A DNA stretch of 64,000 nucleotides from Sambucus nigra. Its lineage: Eukaryota; Streptophyta; Magnoliopsida; Dipsacales; Adoxaceae. The position numbers were made by a program, and so were the translations under genes. The DNA is taken from contig OX422208.1 in assembly GCA_949130495.1 (NCBI GenBank), positions 685,316,202 to 685,380,201 of the forward strand, in the 5' to 3' direction. Positions within the stretch are counted from its first letter, which is position 1. Every line of letters starts with the position of its first letter. Shown piece after piece: positions 1 to 13,100 of the stretch. Under the pieces are notes generated by a model. It did not search any database, had not been told where the DNA came from, and saw nothing but the letters and a program-made list of their open reading frames with translations.

Positions 1-1170
1 TATGTGGAATTTACATAATAATGCAATCTTTAACAATTGTCCAGTTCAATTACATCTACTGAAAAACGATATTAATGATTGTCTTTTATAACGGTTTGTT
101 TGAACATTTTTTTTATAAAAGCTAATTTGACAACCGTCACATCTTAATGTTCTATCTTTGATTATATTGAAATAAATGGTACAACATTCTTGCAAGTTTT
201 AACATTACTCTGAGGCCAAACTAGATATGCCAAAAAGAATGGGGCTAAAGTCAACAACATAACCATTTTTATCTCAAAATGAGGTATTATGGGGAATTCA
301 AACTGGCATGACACAAATTATCTCAAAATAAGCTAATAGAAGAAGATTCTTAAGGCGATTTCCTTCCATTCTCGATGAGTTTGGATACACATGGGGAATC
401 CGTAGGTTATGGTAGCTCGCAACCTCGCAAATAAGATGTTAGAAATTCTAAATAAACCACTTTTTAGCTTTGCCAATATTCCACATTTCAAGCAGATGGC
501 AGTGGCTCGTATAAGAAACCACCAATTGAGTAACTAATAGATTACAACACCATGTAGCCATTTGAATAATCTTCTAATTTTTCTAATTATCAAACAACAG
601 GGCATCAAAATGACATAATGAACGTATTTATAAAACCTGCTGGCCCCGGGATATGAACATGGAGATGAGCTAGACAATGGCAATCAGTTGAAAACAATTG
701 ATCTAACAACCCAGGTAGTGTACATCTGCAATGAAGCAAATCTTCGCCACAAACCACTAGTCGGGCCGACAAGAAGCAACAAAAGCAGTTCCACATTTAT
801 TGGATTTTACACGTCAATGCTCCAATGTCGGACTAGGTATGGCAGCTTTCAGGAATCTGTATAGGAAAAAATGGAAATATGAAAAACAGAATTATGAGAA
901 ACAGAAATGCAAAGTCTGCAGGCTAAAAATGACTAAAGTTCTTTTTCTCAAAGAGAAAAATGCAATACATATATTCAGGATTAACTATTTTGGGTTTTCC
1001 TATACGTCGGGCGTAGATGTATAGGATTAGTAAGACTTCCTCTGGAGTTAATATCAATTACAGTACTACTATATGAGATCCAAGCAGCACTCGAGTTAAA
1101 CTTTATTACATTCTATACTGAATCTATTTGCAATATATAATACAAAACATTGATTGGGGAACTACTCTTG
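1..1170. other. No recognisable gene
   Basis: I see no convincing gene here. The longest open frames (63-74 codons) have no recognisable motif. It may be intergenic DNA or decayed element sequence. Confidence 0.4.
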
Positions 1171-1178
1171 GAAAAATA

Positions 1179-1592
1179 CAAGGTTCTAAAAAACGCGGGG
1201 CGTGATCGAGGCGTGGAGGTCAAGCCTTAAGCCTTAGAAGCCTAGGCGGGCCTTGGCGTAAAAAGGCGTCAAAAGGCGTTTAGGCCTTCTTAATATATTT
1301 TAATATTTTTTAACCATAACAAGGCTATTAAAAAACTAAAATTGTACATATCATAAAAATATGTCTAAATATTTGCAAATTAAAATACTATTTGATTATT
1401 TTGGATGAGATAATGGTCTGGTTTGTAAAAAAATTATTTAAAAGGCGCTATCGTTTCACTAAAGCATTGCTGTTTTTAGAAAAAAGTGCGCCTTAAGAGT
1501 TTTACCAAGAATAAGGCGTGAAAAGCTTAAGGCGGGGCGTTTCTCCCAAGCCTCAAGCCTAGGCGTGCCTAGGCGGGTTTTTTAGAACATTG
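1179..1592. mobile_element. Non-autonomous hAT-type MITE (CAANGTTCTAAAA ends)
   Basis: A 414-bp element flanked by perfect 8-bp direct repeats GAAAAATA at 1171-1178 and 1593-1600. The ends form an inverted repeat: the left reads CAAGGTTCTAAAAAAC and the right, reverse-complemented, reads CAATGTTCTAAAAAAC. Both subterminal zones are rich in GGCG and CCTAGGCG motifs, and the centre is AT-rich without coding capacity. An 8-bp duplication is the hAT signature. The termini differ from the TAGG-ended hAT elements elsewhere in the window, so this is a separate hAT lineage. Confidence 0.85.
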
Positions 1593-1619
1593 GAAAAATA
1601 TTCCAACAACTGAAGAGAA

Positions 1620-2560
1620 ATGTCTTAGTGGTAGTCATTTTAAAGCCCTCATTTTAAAGTATTCTCTATCTTCTTTTGAATTTCATCCTTTTTTACTTGC
1701 ATATATTTTTTTAAAGTACTCAGTAATGTATAAAGAAAAAAGAAAACATGAGGGAGCAGGGGGGCCAAACTCCCCACAAGAAAAGCGAGCAGGAGCAGGG
1801 TTATTCCTTTAGCCCAAACTCCTCCAAAAAAGCTATAAAAGGTATAACCGACGATGGGAACTCCTATGAGCCACAAATGTTTAAGTGCTCAACAGAATGA
1901 AAAGCAGCTTGGGTTAGCCTTGATTCCATCAAAATACCTTCTATTCCTTTCTTTCCACAACGTCCAAAAGATGCAATGCAGGGTATCTCCATAAATTCTG
2001 CTGACCCCTGTATTCCTCCACGCCTATATCATTGATTTGGACATAACCCGGTACACCCCAATAGGGAGAAAAAAACACATCCCAAAGGCCCATCGCCACC
2101 TAACGAGCTAATAGTGTAAAAAGCACAAGGTCGCCCGTCTCCTCCATCTTGCAAAGCCAACATCAACATGCCTACCCCTCCTCTTCAAACTTTCAGAATC
2201 ACCTGGCTTAGCTGGTGTCCATGAAAAGATTTTTTACTTTAACTGGGGTCTTCTTTCACCACATTTGCCTTTATGGATACAAACCACCCCACCCCCACAC
2301 CAAAACTGAACAGAATGCTCTTAAAGAGAAAGTATCATGGCTATTTCCCTTCCACCTAAAAACATCCGCTCCTTCTGCTGGAAAACCCGCATCCCCCAGC
2401 GTCCCGAATAACCAATCGACCTCCTCCAGTTCCCAATCCTGAAATGGTTTTCTGAACCTAAGATTCCAAACCTATACTTATCCCCCCCCCCCCCCCCCCC
2501 CCCCCAATCCACAAAATAACCAATCGACCTCCTCCGGTACCCTCCTTATCCTTCGCAATT
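1620..2560 (-). pseudogene. LINE (non-LTR retrotransposon) C-terminal remnant
   Basis: Minus-strand translation in shifting frames resembles the C-terminal part of plant LINE reverse transcriptase ORFs (zf-RVT region). About 1925-1990 reads FWTLWKERNRRYFDG, the typical W-K-E-R-N-R-R block. Further upstream on the minus strand (about 2080-2190) is LCKMEETGDLVLF, matching the zf-RVT cysteine segment. About 2340-2460 reads like the preceding linker (FQDWELEEVDWLF). Stops and frame changes break it, and the catalytic RT core (FADD-type motif) is not visible, so this is a 5'-truncated, decayed copy. A 24-base C run lies at its upstream side. Confidence 0.7.
2482..2505. repeat. Poly-C run, 24 bases
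   Basis: An uninterrupted run of C at the edge of the LINE remnant. Homopolymer length is unreliable in most assemblies. Confidence 0.9.
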
Positions 2561-4884
2561 CAAAAATGCCTACAAAACCTCTCCTCTAGAGGAATAACAA
2601 CTATCCCGCCAAAATCTCATAAATTGTCCATTAGCTAACCAGAAAAGGAAATTGCCTGATGAGCTCAACTTAACCTCTAGCAATAAACTTCAATAACCCC
2701 GCACCGATTGGAAAGCGAGCAGGATGAGAGCCCAAACCATTATGCCCAAAGCCGAATCCCACCTCAACCACTCTACTCTACCGGCTCTCCTCCAATGAAA
2801 ATATCCACAACCACTTGCTTAACAACACCTAATTAAATAGCTTTAGTTTTTTAATACGTACCCTCCTCCCCTCCTCTTTCAACACCTCACAATTCACCAT
2901 CCAAAATTCTCCACCAATCACTGTCAACAGCTATCAACAATTACCACCATCATCGCCACCACTTGCAATACGCAAAAATCATCACCACCACAAGAACAAC
3001 ACCACCACATCACCAAGTTGAATAATTAATTAATTTTAGGTACAAAGTCACAAATGAGTAATAAGGATTTGCTTTAATCTACCTTACATTACATTCTGAT
3101 TCACTTCTCAATCCAGCAAGCCCTTCCCATCGGCAAAGAAATCTCCAATGAAGTCCCTGTCCATAGCAATTGTCACCATAGTCCAGAGTCCAGTACTACT
3201 CTCTGCAAGAAATAGTGAACAATTTTAATCCTTGAACAAATTAGCCTCTGTTTAAGACTCAGTCAGCCTCGGCTGCCATGACCCACATCCCACATCAATA
3301 GTATGATGGAAAGATCTTGGTTTTTATACAGACTCGACTCTCAGAAAACCCAATGATAACGCCAGCTAGTACTTTTGAGAACCGATAGTGTTATACATAG
3401 AATCAGAGAAGACTCGGACCCACTATTGTATTGGAGCATGGTCAGTTTTTGGGTAATGCCGACAATGAGGATTGATCAGAACGGTTGATATGTGCTCCCC
3501 ATCCTGGTAAGGACGCCAAGGGTTTAACAGAAAGAGTCTGTCACAACCTACAATTTCATTGATAGTGTAATGGGGAGATCTCGGGGGTTATATATGTAGG
3601 TTCAAAGAACTCATAAAAGAACACTAGTTAGCACTTAGGATAAAAAGTCATGGTCTTGAAAAGGGAAATTTAACTGGCTGATGCGGGAGGACGTGTCATC
3701 AAGAGTTAGAAAAAGGGCCAGGCGGGTGCGGCTAAGGAATTTGGTAGTGGTCATGGTGTTGAGGATAGTGTTGGTGGGGAGAGGAGACGAGGTCTAGGGC
3801 ATAGGTGGCATTGAAACTGAGGATATTGAGGACGGAAGTGACTTCGAAAAGAGCGTCATGAGGATTTAGGATAAGTGAAGCTATTTGTGCTTGATTTCAT
3901 TCTTTGTCACTGTCTTGTTGCGAATAAAACTTGGGGTTGGAGTGGTGATCAATACAAGCAATATAAGGTTCCTCTTCATTTTTTCTTTTAAACATACATG
4001 TGTATCACTATCGAGTGTGTATGTATGCATGAAATGGTAACAGCTATAGCTTATGAATGAAGTTAACTTCTCTACTGTACAATTTGAATTATTTCAACTA
4101 CAAGTAGCAGATGTTTAAGAGTCTAGGTTTGGAGATAATAATTGAATTTAACTACTTGGTAATAAAATTTGAGTTGCAATAACTGGTGGAATTCCCTTTG
4201 GAAACTCACTTTGGTTGGCTGTGGTGTTACGAACGGAAGTGATGGTAGTGAAGATCAATGGTTGAGAGAGAGAGAGAGAGAGAGGTAGTTGTCATTGCAG
4301 TGACACGACATCTACCTCATCAATTGTTCAACTAATTAGGACAATGTAGCTTCATCATTCTTACCTATACTCCATCCATGTTGTGTTCAAATTTTTTAAA
4401 TTCCAATAACATCTACTCGGGAAAATGTTGAGGATAGCATAAAGTAACTACCAGCATAACATATTGAGGCAATCTTTAGGGACATAGTAAGAGAATGATG
4501 CCTTTTACGATCCCCACCTCCACACAGAGTGAAAAAGTAGTGACTGAAACTCTCCTAAGTCAAAGTATTCTTCTCGAGGAAGAAATATTTTACAAGAAAG
4601 CTCTCAAACATGAAGTCTCAAGTGACTCAGCTTATTGATGACAATCAACCCAATAAATGTCTCTTAAATGCATTCTACTATCAGTTTTTACCTTTGTGCA
4701 ACAATCCTAAATAGGCCGTCATTATTATAATGGAACCCTTTTGACAAAAAGTTGATAGTCAAGGGGAAAGGAATACAAAGAACCAACAACATAACGGGGA
4801 ATAAAAATTTGCAAAGTATAAAACGAAGAGGAAAGAGGAATATAATAACAATAGTCGAACAATTATATTAACTTATAGTGTGAT
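2561..4884. other. No recognisable gene; short degenerate repeats
   Basis: No gene recognised. Two loosely similar stretches (about 3290-3345 and 3555-3610, sharing patterns such as ATAGT-ATG-GGAAGATCT and TTATA) suggest old duplicated element DNA. A (GA)n microsatellite lies at 4264-4284. Confidence 0.4.
4264..4284. repeat. (GA)n microsatellite
   Basis: About ten GA units in otherwise unremarkable sequence. Confidence 0.9.
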
Positions 4885-5686
4885 CAGTGTTCTAAAAAGC
4901 GCGCCTAAGCATGAGGCTTTTTAGAAACATCACGTATAAGACATAGGTGTGGCAAAAGGAGCAGTCAACGGCCCACGCACGCCTAGGCGCGGTAAGGAGT
5001 GAAAAGGCGCGGCAAGGTGTGAAAAGGCACGCCTTTTTTTTTTTAAGTTGAAGTCTTTTTTTTCCTTACCAAAATCCTTTAAACAAACAAAACAAAACCC
5101 CCCAATCAAATTGATATAGCATTGATTCTACTTAATGATGTTTCTGCTAACAAGTTTTTCTTATTTTACTTCATGATGTTTTTGCTTATGTTTTCTTTTC
5201 TTATTCTGTTATAGTTTTTTTGGTTCTACTTATCTTTTGTTTCCTTATTTTGTTAGAGAGGGATGATGTTTTTGCTTCTTTTTTTTTCCGGTTTTGCTTA
5301 TGTTATTTTCTTCTGTTGTATTTGAAATATATTGTTTACTAACTTATATTATATTGTATAATATTATATTGAAATATATTATATTATATTATATTTTATT
5401 GCATTTACATTGCATTTGAACATATTGTTTACAAACTTATTTTGTTACTAATATTGATATATATTGTTTACTAACTTATAATATATTATATTTGATTATA
5501 TTATGGAGCATGTGGGAAAAAGGGCTACCAAATATACGGATATAGTTTCGAATTTCAAGGTATGTATTGTTTTACTAGCCTTAGTATAATTAAAAAAATA
5601 TTAGAAAAAGGCAAAATGCCTTTTTACTCCTAGGCGAACCTAGGCTTGAGGCTTGACCTCCATGCCTCACACCTTTTAAAACCTCG
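4885..5686. mobile_element. Non-autonomous hAT-type element (CAGTGTTCTAAAA ends)
   Basis: About 802 bp. The left end reads CAGTGTTCTAAAAAGCGC; the right end, reverse-complemented, reads CGAGGTTTTAAAAGG, so the inverted repeat is imperfect. The flanking 8-bp sites AGTGTGAT (4877-4884) and GGTGTGAA (5687-5694) share six bases. The subterminal zones carry the same GGCG and CCTAGGC motifs as the element at 1179-1592, which supports a shared family. The centre is a T-rich, ATATT-repeat stretch with no ORF. It looks older than the 1179 element. Confidence 0.7.
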
Positions 5687-7680
5687 GGTGTGAATCGAAC
5701 CCGTAAAATATAATAATATTCTAAAAATTTTAGAGTAAACGTCTCGAAAAAAGCCTCAAAAGATATGCAGAAGTCAATATATGGTTGGAAGCGAATCGAT
5801 TATGAATACATCAAAAAGTAAACATTTATTAAACTTGGGTCTAACAAAAAAGAAAAATTAACACATCGCCAAATCTCTACCGAATCACAATTCGAGCCGA
5901 TTCACGATTCTCATTTACAATTCACACAAGTCTGTGCGATTGAAGGTAAAAATAACATATTACTCAATCGCTACTAAATCCTAGTTTGGACCAATTTACG
6001 ATTACACGATTCGTTGTGATTCAAGTATGTATCTTGAGCGATTCTCTCAATGCTCTGAATCTTTTTCGTTGTGAATCAAATCGAATCATATGATTCGAAT
6101 ATTTGACAATTAGTCGTCAAACTGTTATGCACTTGGCCACATGTATCATGTTGTTTTTAGACAAGGCAACCAAGGCTCGAGGTAAGAGACTGGAGTTGAG
6201 CTCTCACGAGATGATGGGGAGTCCCCTAATTAAGGGGAGCTTACCCACAATCGAGGCCCTTAGATTTCACAACTGGGACAAATGGCTAAGGTCCCCTCTA
6301 GTCTTTCTATTGGGTTGAGTCCCATGATGACTCTTTGGGAGCTGAAGTCATCTTTAGGCAACAACCGTTGGACTCCCATAGGTCAAGCTCCACTACAACG
6401 GAGGTCATGTGTATTGTTGTGATGTATACGCTGAAGTCTTCCATGTTCCGACTCTCGAATGCTAGTGACGTGGACTGCCATGTAGGTAGATAGGAATCCC
6501 ATATAACAATTGCCCCTCATTCTCGAATGAACAAGGGCGTTGAGGACAGGGGGAGGAATATGGCGTCGGTGTTGGAGCACGCAAACAACATGACGTCGTT
6601 GTTGTTTAAGTTGGTGTCTTCAAATCAGTTCTTCCTTCCTTAACCTTTCTTCATTTGATTTTTTTCTTCGTTTTCTTTGAAGTTTCTTCGCATGCAAACC
6701 ACATCTCAGTGCATTTTCTTGTCAACCAAACAATTCAAAATTGACTTTTTAATCCTTCTCCAAAATTTCCTTTTCAATCTTTTGGCATTAATTCTCAATT
6801 TAGGATTTTCACATGTATGTTTTTCCCATACAAGCAAGACGTTAATGAGCACTAAGGAAGAAAAGGAGTGAGATATAGGTAACTCCCGGTGCTACGCTAT
6901 GTTCCTCTAGTTGTGGGTCATCCCGAGGACGACCCATAGATTTATCATCTAAGCCTCCCTCTTCCTCTAAGTCGGCCCCCACTGTGTCTCTTATAGCATG
7001 TCTAGGGATCCCCTCCTTTAGGCCACAGAATTCTACAATAATCATGTCGAGACCTTAAAACCATCCCAACCTTCCTAATGAGGTTGATGTACTAAACTCT
7101 TCAGAGGACTTTGTGCGGATCATTTGGGTAAAAGAGGCCGAACTTGTAGATTCCAACAACAAACAATCTAATAGCTAGTTCGTGTACGTTGAGGGGCTAC
7201 ACCGGCTGAGGTTGTCGAGAGTGAGGTACCTAAAGACTGAGAGCCTCAACATCCTCAAATTAGATGTTTAACACTGGTTTAGTAAGATAACAAACGAGAA
7301 ATCGAATGCTATTTGGGACGATCCCGTCTTACATCTCCCTTAGGGCACCTACAACTAGAGAAAGGATCGTAGAGTGTGCATATGACGACGAAATTTTCAT
7401 CTCATCGCCTTTCTTTTCGCCCTTTGAGGCATATATAAGGAAATTAGGGCATTGCCCCTCATCATAAAATTATTCGGCACCATGATTACTCGGCGGGAAA
7501 GTGACGAGGACTGCCAACGAGTTTTGAAGTGACCATGCCATTAAAGAGAACCCCAACATTCTTGCTCTCATCACTTGGCACTTCATAAGTCGAGGAATCG
7601 TCAATTCCCAAAAAATTCAGAATAACTAGCGAACATTTAAAAAAAATATACTAATAATGTGGACCCTTAATTGATTATAC
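5687..7680. other. Decayed element-derived sequence, unidentified
   Basis: No intact gene. 5790-6100 is rich in GATTC/GAATC motifs in both orientations. A short plus-strand translated segment at about 7350-7450 reads in part YDDEIFISSPFFSPFEAYIR. It has a weak, unproven resemblance to plant element-encoded 'gypsy-type transposon' domains. It is surrounded by stops and frameshifts. Confidence 0.3.
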
Positions 7681-7731
7681 TGGGGTGTGTCGAACTTGGG
7701 GTGTGTCGAACTTGGGGTGTGTCGAACTTGT
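7680..7731. repeat. 17-bp unit repeated three times
   Basis: Three perfect head-to-tail copies of GGGGTGTGTCGAACTTG. No known function. Confidence 0.9.
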
Positions 7732-9214
7732 TAGCTTCAATATTCCAAAATAAATCAATAGTTGTTAGTAAAACAATCTAATGACACATAAAACTTCGTA
7801 TAGAATTTACATAGAAGTTAAATAAAATTGATTATATTGTTTAGGAAGCATCCTACAAAATAACGAGCATTTTTTTAAGAAAATCTACTAATTTTTTAAG
7901 AAATAGTACTACTATTATTTAAGAAATGATTTTAACTTCTTACGATATACTACTAATTTTTAAAGCAATACTCATTTTTTAAGAAATATTAATATTTTTT
8001 TATGGAATACTAATAATTTTTAAAGAAATGTACAACAAATGAAAATAATACAAGTATTTAATGTATACTTTTTCTAATGATTTAATGCAAAATTAAAATT
8101 CTTTCTGACGTGCGTCAATGGCACCAAGAAGAAATAACAATTCAAACACAAACTATCACTAATAATAAAATGTAAAGTGATTACAATGATGCGACATAGG
8201 CCCTATTTATAAGTTAGGGTTATATTACTAGCCAAGATAACCCTAAAAGTGCAAAAAGACTAAAGAGGGCACTCAAACAATATTTCAAAGGAAAATTACC
8301 AGCAGCCGAAGAAAAAAGAAAAGAAAATTTTAGGTGTCCCAAAAAATAAGGGGGGTCCTCTCCCCCAAAATTTCCTCAAATTTGGCTAAAAAATAGAACT
8401 CCAAAATTTCAACCCACTTTTGTTAGCTCCAATACCATCGTTGTTTAAGGCGCACTGGTGTCCCTAGTGCACGCCTAATCGAAGCAAGGCGCACTTTTAC
8501 AAACAAAAAAAATACAAAAAACATATTTTATCTATATATTAAACATATGATAATGTTATCATATCATATCATATCATACACATCTTTGATTTAAATGTGT
8601 AATCTGAGATGAAAAAATAACATTGTCATTGATTATGGAACAAGGCACACCAGGGTGACAAAGGTTAATCGCTCATATATATAAATATAAAACTTATTAA
8701 GATGATTTATAGTCAAAATAAATTATACAAAAATAATTAGATTCAAAATATAAAAAATTTATTAACATAATAATAAACTTGAGAATATCCACAAAAGTCT
8801 TAAAATATATAAAAAAGACAACCACCACCAAGAAGTACGAGTATGGAAACAAAACTTAAGTACTAACTAATGAGCGTAAAAAATCAGTCAATTAATTCAA
8901 TTTTCAAAAAGAAATATAGCGTCATTTTTTCCCACTGTTTTTACTCTTTTTTAAGCAAAAAAAGAGGCGTAAAAAATTCATGAAAAAGGCAAGAATATTT
9001 GGAATATTTGTTTGAATTTCTTAACAACACACACCACACAAAACAAAGCATCACATCGAGAAAGGTAGGAAAATGTTGAAAAGGGTGAATACAAAAAAGA
9101 TAAGGAGAACAGTAAAATACGAAATGAAAAGGAGCACCAGAAAAATAGCATGAAAAAGAAGGAAAAGGAGATAAAGAGGACAATGAAGCAAAGAAGGGGA
9201 AAAAAAAAAAAAAT
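7732..9214. other. AT-rich sequence with a possible antisense primer-site remnant
   Basis: No gene seen. At about 8431-8443 the plus strand reads GCTCCAATACCA. On the minus strand this approximates the initiator-Met primer site TGGTATCAGAGC of LTR elements, but no LTR or gag could be tied to it. Segments around 8450-8510 share GGCGCAC motifs with the hAT MITEs to the left. Confidence 0.25.
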
Positions 9215-10360
9215 TGCAATTCACATGGTAGCTCCAGTACTTTGGCTTTCACCTTTTGACAAGTCTTTTGCCTCAAATGTACTTTTTTTTTTATCAAACT
9301 CATGTTTTTATCGATCGATGATCATAGCGACACTTTTCCAAAAGAGTCGAAAGACGACAACAAATTGAAGAAGCCGAGGCAGTGGGAGAAACTAAAGGAG
9401 GATTTCAACAAATATAAGGTCGAGGTTGAGCCTTTTAAGGTTCTTGACACGGTCTCGTCGTCGACTGTGAATTAATTATTTGCAATTGCAATTGTTTGAG
9501 TGAACTTGGCATTGTTTCTTATTTGCATCTGAAGACACTCAAAATGCCTTAAGAGGCTTTTGAATCCTGCAAACATTAAGGCCATTAAGCCAACAAGATC
9601 CTCCGTGAGAATATAGCCAAAAAATCGACACGGATGAGATGTCGATGTCTGCAAATTGTTGTGTTCGCGTCAGGCTAATGGGCACCTCCGACCCCACCCC
9701 CATCATGATGGTTACCAAGCTCCAAAAGTTGATGTCGTTAATAAAGGTAAACGGGTTCAAGAGGCTGGGGAATGGCGGCGATGCCCCTACCTCAATAATA
9801 CACAATCTCTTAATGATTCACTTTATGCTGAAAAAGGGACAAGTCCTCCATCGGGTACTGCCCCCAAGCCAAGAACTATCATGCGTCTGTGGCTACGAGA
9901 TCACTACGTTGATGATCTCTTCAAACAACGTCACAAGGCAACTCGAGTATTTTGTCTTTCACCTTTAGGCGACTTAAGTTTTTTGCCTCGATTTTACTCG
10001 TGTCACTTATTCGTTTTCCCTCAATCGATGATCATAGGGCTTCTAGGGGATCCAAACAGATGACATCTTTAACATTGCACTTCACATGGTAGCTCCGGTA
10101 TTTTGTCTTTCACCTTTTGACGGCCAAGTCTTTTGCCTCAAATGTCCTTGTATTTTTATCAAACTTGTGTTTTTATCGGTCGATGATCATAGCGACAGTT
10201 TTCCAAAAGAGTCGAAAGAAGACAAGAAAGTGAAAGAAGCCAAGGCAGCGGGGGCCAAGGCCTTCAGGAAAGAAACTGAAGGAGGATTTCCAAGAAATAC
10301 AAGGTCGAGGTCAAGCCTTTTAAGGTTCTTGACACCGCCGATCTCGTCGTCGACAACACC
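9215..10360 (+). repeat. Direct repeat pair, about 250 bp, units about 860 bp apart
   Basis: The stretch at 9215-9470 recurs at 10075-10350 with substitutions and small indels. Shared text includes TCACATGGTAGCTCC, GATGATCATAGCGACA and CCTTTTAAGGTTCTTGACAC. Open frames in both copies begin with MVAPV, then LSPFD. I do not recognise the protein. The DNA between has frames of 100-135 codons with no known motif. This looks like an internal duplication in an old element or captured sequence. Confidence 0.55.
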
Positions 10361-10780
10361 TGATCCTACTTATTATTAGGCCGACGTCCAGAAAGGTGAT
10401 GCTTTCGATAAGGCGCCTGAAGCCGCGAAGTTTGAAGCCAAGGAATTTACAAAGGTCATGGAGGACTTCAAAAATTAACAAATATACTTCATCGTCTTAT
10501 AATACTTCGACAATCATCGAGACGAAGAAGAGGATAATAAGGCATCGCCCTGAATAGAGATCGAATCAATGTTTGGTGATGATAAAGCTCGTGCTATTGA
10601 GGTTGCAACTAAAACCATAATGATGGCTAAATAATTGGGCAGAACAAAGGATGGTGATGCCCTAGGAGGATGTCGCGGAGAAAGAGGATATCGCAGAGAA
10701 GGTGGTTCTTAAAGAGAATGAGAATATAAAGGTTCCAGTGAGGGTCGGTGGTCGACACTTAAAACCCTCTTTCATGTTGT
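10361..10780 (+). pseudogene. Lysine/glutamate-rich coding remnant, unidentified
   Basis: Plus-strand translation across several frames is rich in K, E, A and D (for example VQKGDAFDKAPEAAKFEAKE, then DEEEDNKAS). It resembles the charged, coiled-coil tail found in some plant element-encoded proteins. Stops interrupt it and no domain can be named. Confidence 0.3.
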
Positions 10781-12180
10781 ACGACATTTTTTTATTATGT
10801 GCATCAAAGTAGTATTTTCATGCAACAGAAGTCAAGATCTCCCTTGGCCTTATACAAATCATGGCATGAGCTTGTAAATTTTTTGAAAAAAATACCCAGT
10901 CTGGTAGCATTGTACCATGTTGCATCGGTGCAGACAGAAGGTCTGATGTATCTTCCTAACCCACCATGCCATTTGTCTTGAAACCAGATTTTCATAGTTT
11001 CTTCGACGATGCTAGTAGTAAGCCTTGGAGATTACATTGGAGAAATAGGTTAGCGTGGAGAAGGGGGGTGCTTAAAGGAGTGTACATATTGCAACAATAG
11101 AGCTGGTGGAGAACGTTTTTTTTCATATCTTCAACTTTTATTCTTCCATTTGTGAACTTTGTTCCTAATCTTTAAAATGGAATGGAAGTTTGTTTTAAAT
11201 GTCTCTCTTCCCCTAGTACTTTCCTCCTCATAACAAGTCTTACATAACAAAAGTCGATATCTCCCTTAGCCTTACAAAGGATGCGGCCTGACCGCCTACA
11301 CTTTTTGAAAAAATTCCTTTATATATAATAGCACCATACCTCGTTGCATTGGTCCATGCAAAAGGACTGGTAAGGTACTATGCTTACCCCACATACATTT
11401 TGTTATCGAACAAGTTTTTCATAGTTTCTTGGACTATCGTGCTTAGACTAGAGAATTTTTTTCTAGTTAAGTTAGCATTATTCCTTAAACGAGGGTGTCC
11501 TTCAATCGCCTCAGTTTATCTTCATACATGGACCTAAGGTTGGAGCAGACGGGGTTATCTTCAATATTATGTCCCTTTAACAATGAACCAAGGCCGAGGA
11601 ACTCCTCATCCTCGGTGGATGAGTGTATCCTCAGCCCTCCACTCATTTTTATGTCCTAAGATTGCTGAAATTTAAGCATTTTGGCAGGCTTCGGACCTCG
11701 TATCAAAGTAAGGTTTTCACCTCATTCCACATGTTTCTCTCATTAGCTAACTCTGACCTCGGCCCTTAGGCCCGTTTTGTCGTCTTTTCTCAAGAGAGGT
11801 CGTACTCAGCTCACAAGGCCACTTTAGCGGGGGAGAGGTTGATGTAGGCTAGCCTTACCCCATTTAGTTCCCCCATTTAACTGTGGGTGGCCAGAGCTAA
11901 AATAGCCAATTCTGGTGTCCTGCTAACGGCCAGAAGGGGTTGCAATCAAACTACTTCCATGTTCTGGAACGAAGCCTTATCAATACCATAAGGACAACAT
12001 ATGATATTCTTCCTAACAAATTAGTGACATTTGGCATTCAGCGATCTTTACGAGGGGTTCAACTTCAACCCATTTGTGAAGTAGTCAACTCCAACGATTT
12101 GGATGTGAAGCATCCCTGCTAGGCAGATGGCAAATGATATTTATGCCTCAGCAAGCAAAGAGCCAAGGAGGCGTTACTGG
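10780..12180 (-). pseudogene. Ty3 (Tat-like) integrase and downstream remnant
   Basis: On the minus strand, about 12110-11990 gives VGVDYFT followed by EVEPLVKIAE after a one-base slip. This is the first catalytic-Asp segment of Ty3/Gypsy Tat-type integrases (VDYFTKWVE block). The rest of the integrase is unrecognisable or lost. The 10820-11030 and 11240-11450 stretches are diverged copies of each other (shared CTCCCTT-GCCTTA, TTTTTGAAAAAA, TTTTCATAGTTTCTT), so this piece also carries an internal duplication. It is not functional. Confidence 0.5.
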
Positions 12181-13100
12181 AGTAAATTATTTAGGTAGGG
12201 AATCGCATTGAATACTTGTGTTGTATTTATTTTCCCACGTGAGACAGAAATGATGCAGAGAACACCCTACTCTCCACAAATTAGTACTCAAATCCATTTT
12301 ATTTGGTAATCTTACACAAACCATTATCAGGTAAAATATAGAAACAAAGGATAAACATACAACTACCTAACAATGTTACCATGCAATGCGGTGTGCAACT
12401 ATGTTAGCATACAGTGTGGTGTAAAAATAGATATATATTTCTGATCAAAGATGATATAAATATCTGAGACCTTCTAACATAAATTGACATTCCAAATTGA
12501 CCATTAGCAACAAAAAATTGGAAGAATGAAAGATTGTTTTGTTTAGCTACAACAAAACCAAATGAATTTTTTACGGTCTTATCAGGCACCAGCTACACTA
12601 GAAATGATTATAATTCAGTGTCCCTCGAAAGTGGTTTTATTTCCATCAAATCGACTTGTTGGCGACAGCTCATTATGTTTATATTATTTCCAAAATGACT
12701 TTTGAGAAGGTTTTGGATTTATCCAAAGAAGAATTTTTAGGATGTTTTTTATTACAAAGTTGGAAAATGTTTGGAAAATAGTCAATTTCTATGAGAAGGT
12801 GGAAAATGAGTAGAAAAAGATAGGATAAGAGTTTTCACGGAAATCATTTAATTGGGGGGTGATGACAGCATGTTTTGCATGGGAATTGATGAAACTATGA
12901 AGCACTTTTCATATTTATAACTATTGTTTATATAAAGTGTAATTGATATGGAGCACCACAAAAGTAAAAGAAAAAGATGAACTGAAATTAGTATTTTCAA
13001 TTGTCAACAAATCAACACCAACAAAAGCGTCGTTTAGAGAAATTATGAGGATTACCTGAAATATCAAAAGGAACAGCTTTAAGTATGAAGCATCAACAAA
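12181..13100. other. No recognisable gene; downstream flank of the FAM175 gene
   Basis: AT-rich, no feature recognised. Its right part should contain the 3' untranslated region and poly(A) site of the minus-strand gene ending at 13101. Confidence 0.4.

Noticed and set aside
605..796. 63-codon minus-strand frame with a cysteine-rich start
   Set aside because: No motif, no splice context and no neighbour that supports it.
8431..8443. Minus-strand primer-binding site of an LTR element
   Set aside because: Two or more mismatches to TGGTATCAGAGC and no adjoining LTR or gag.
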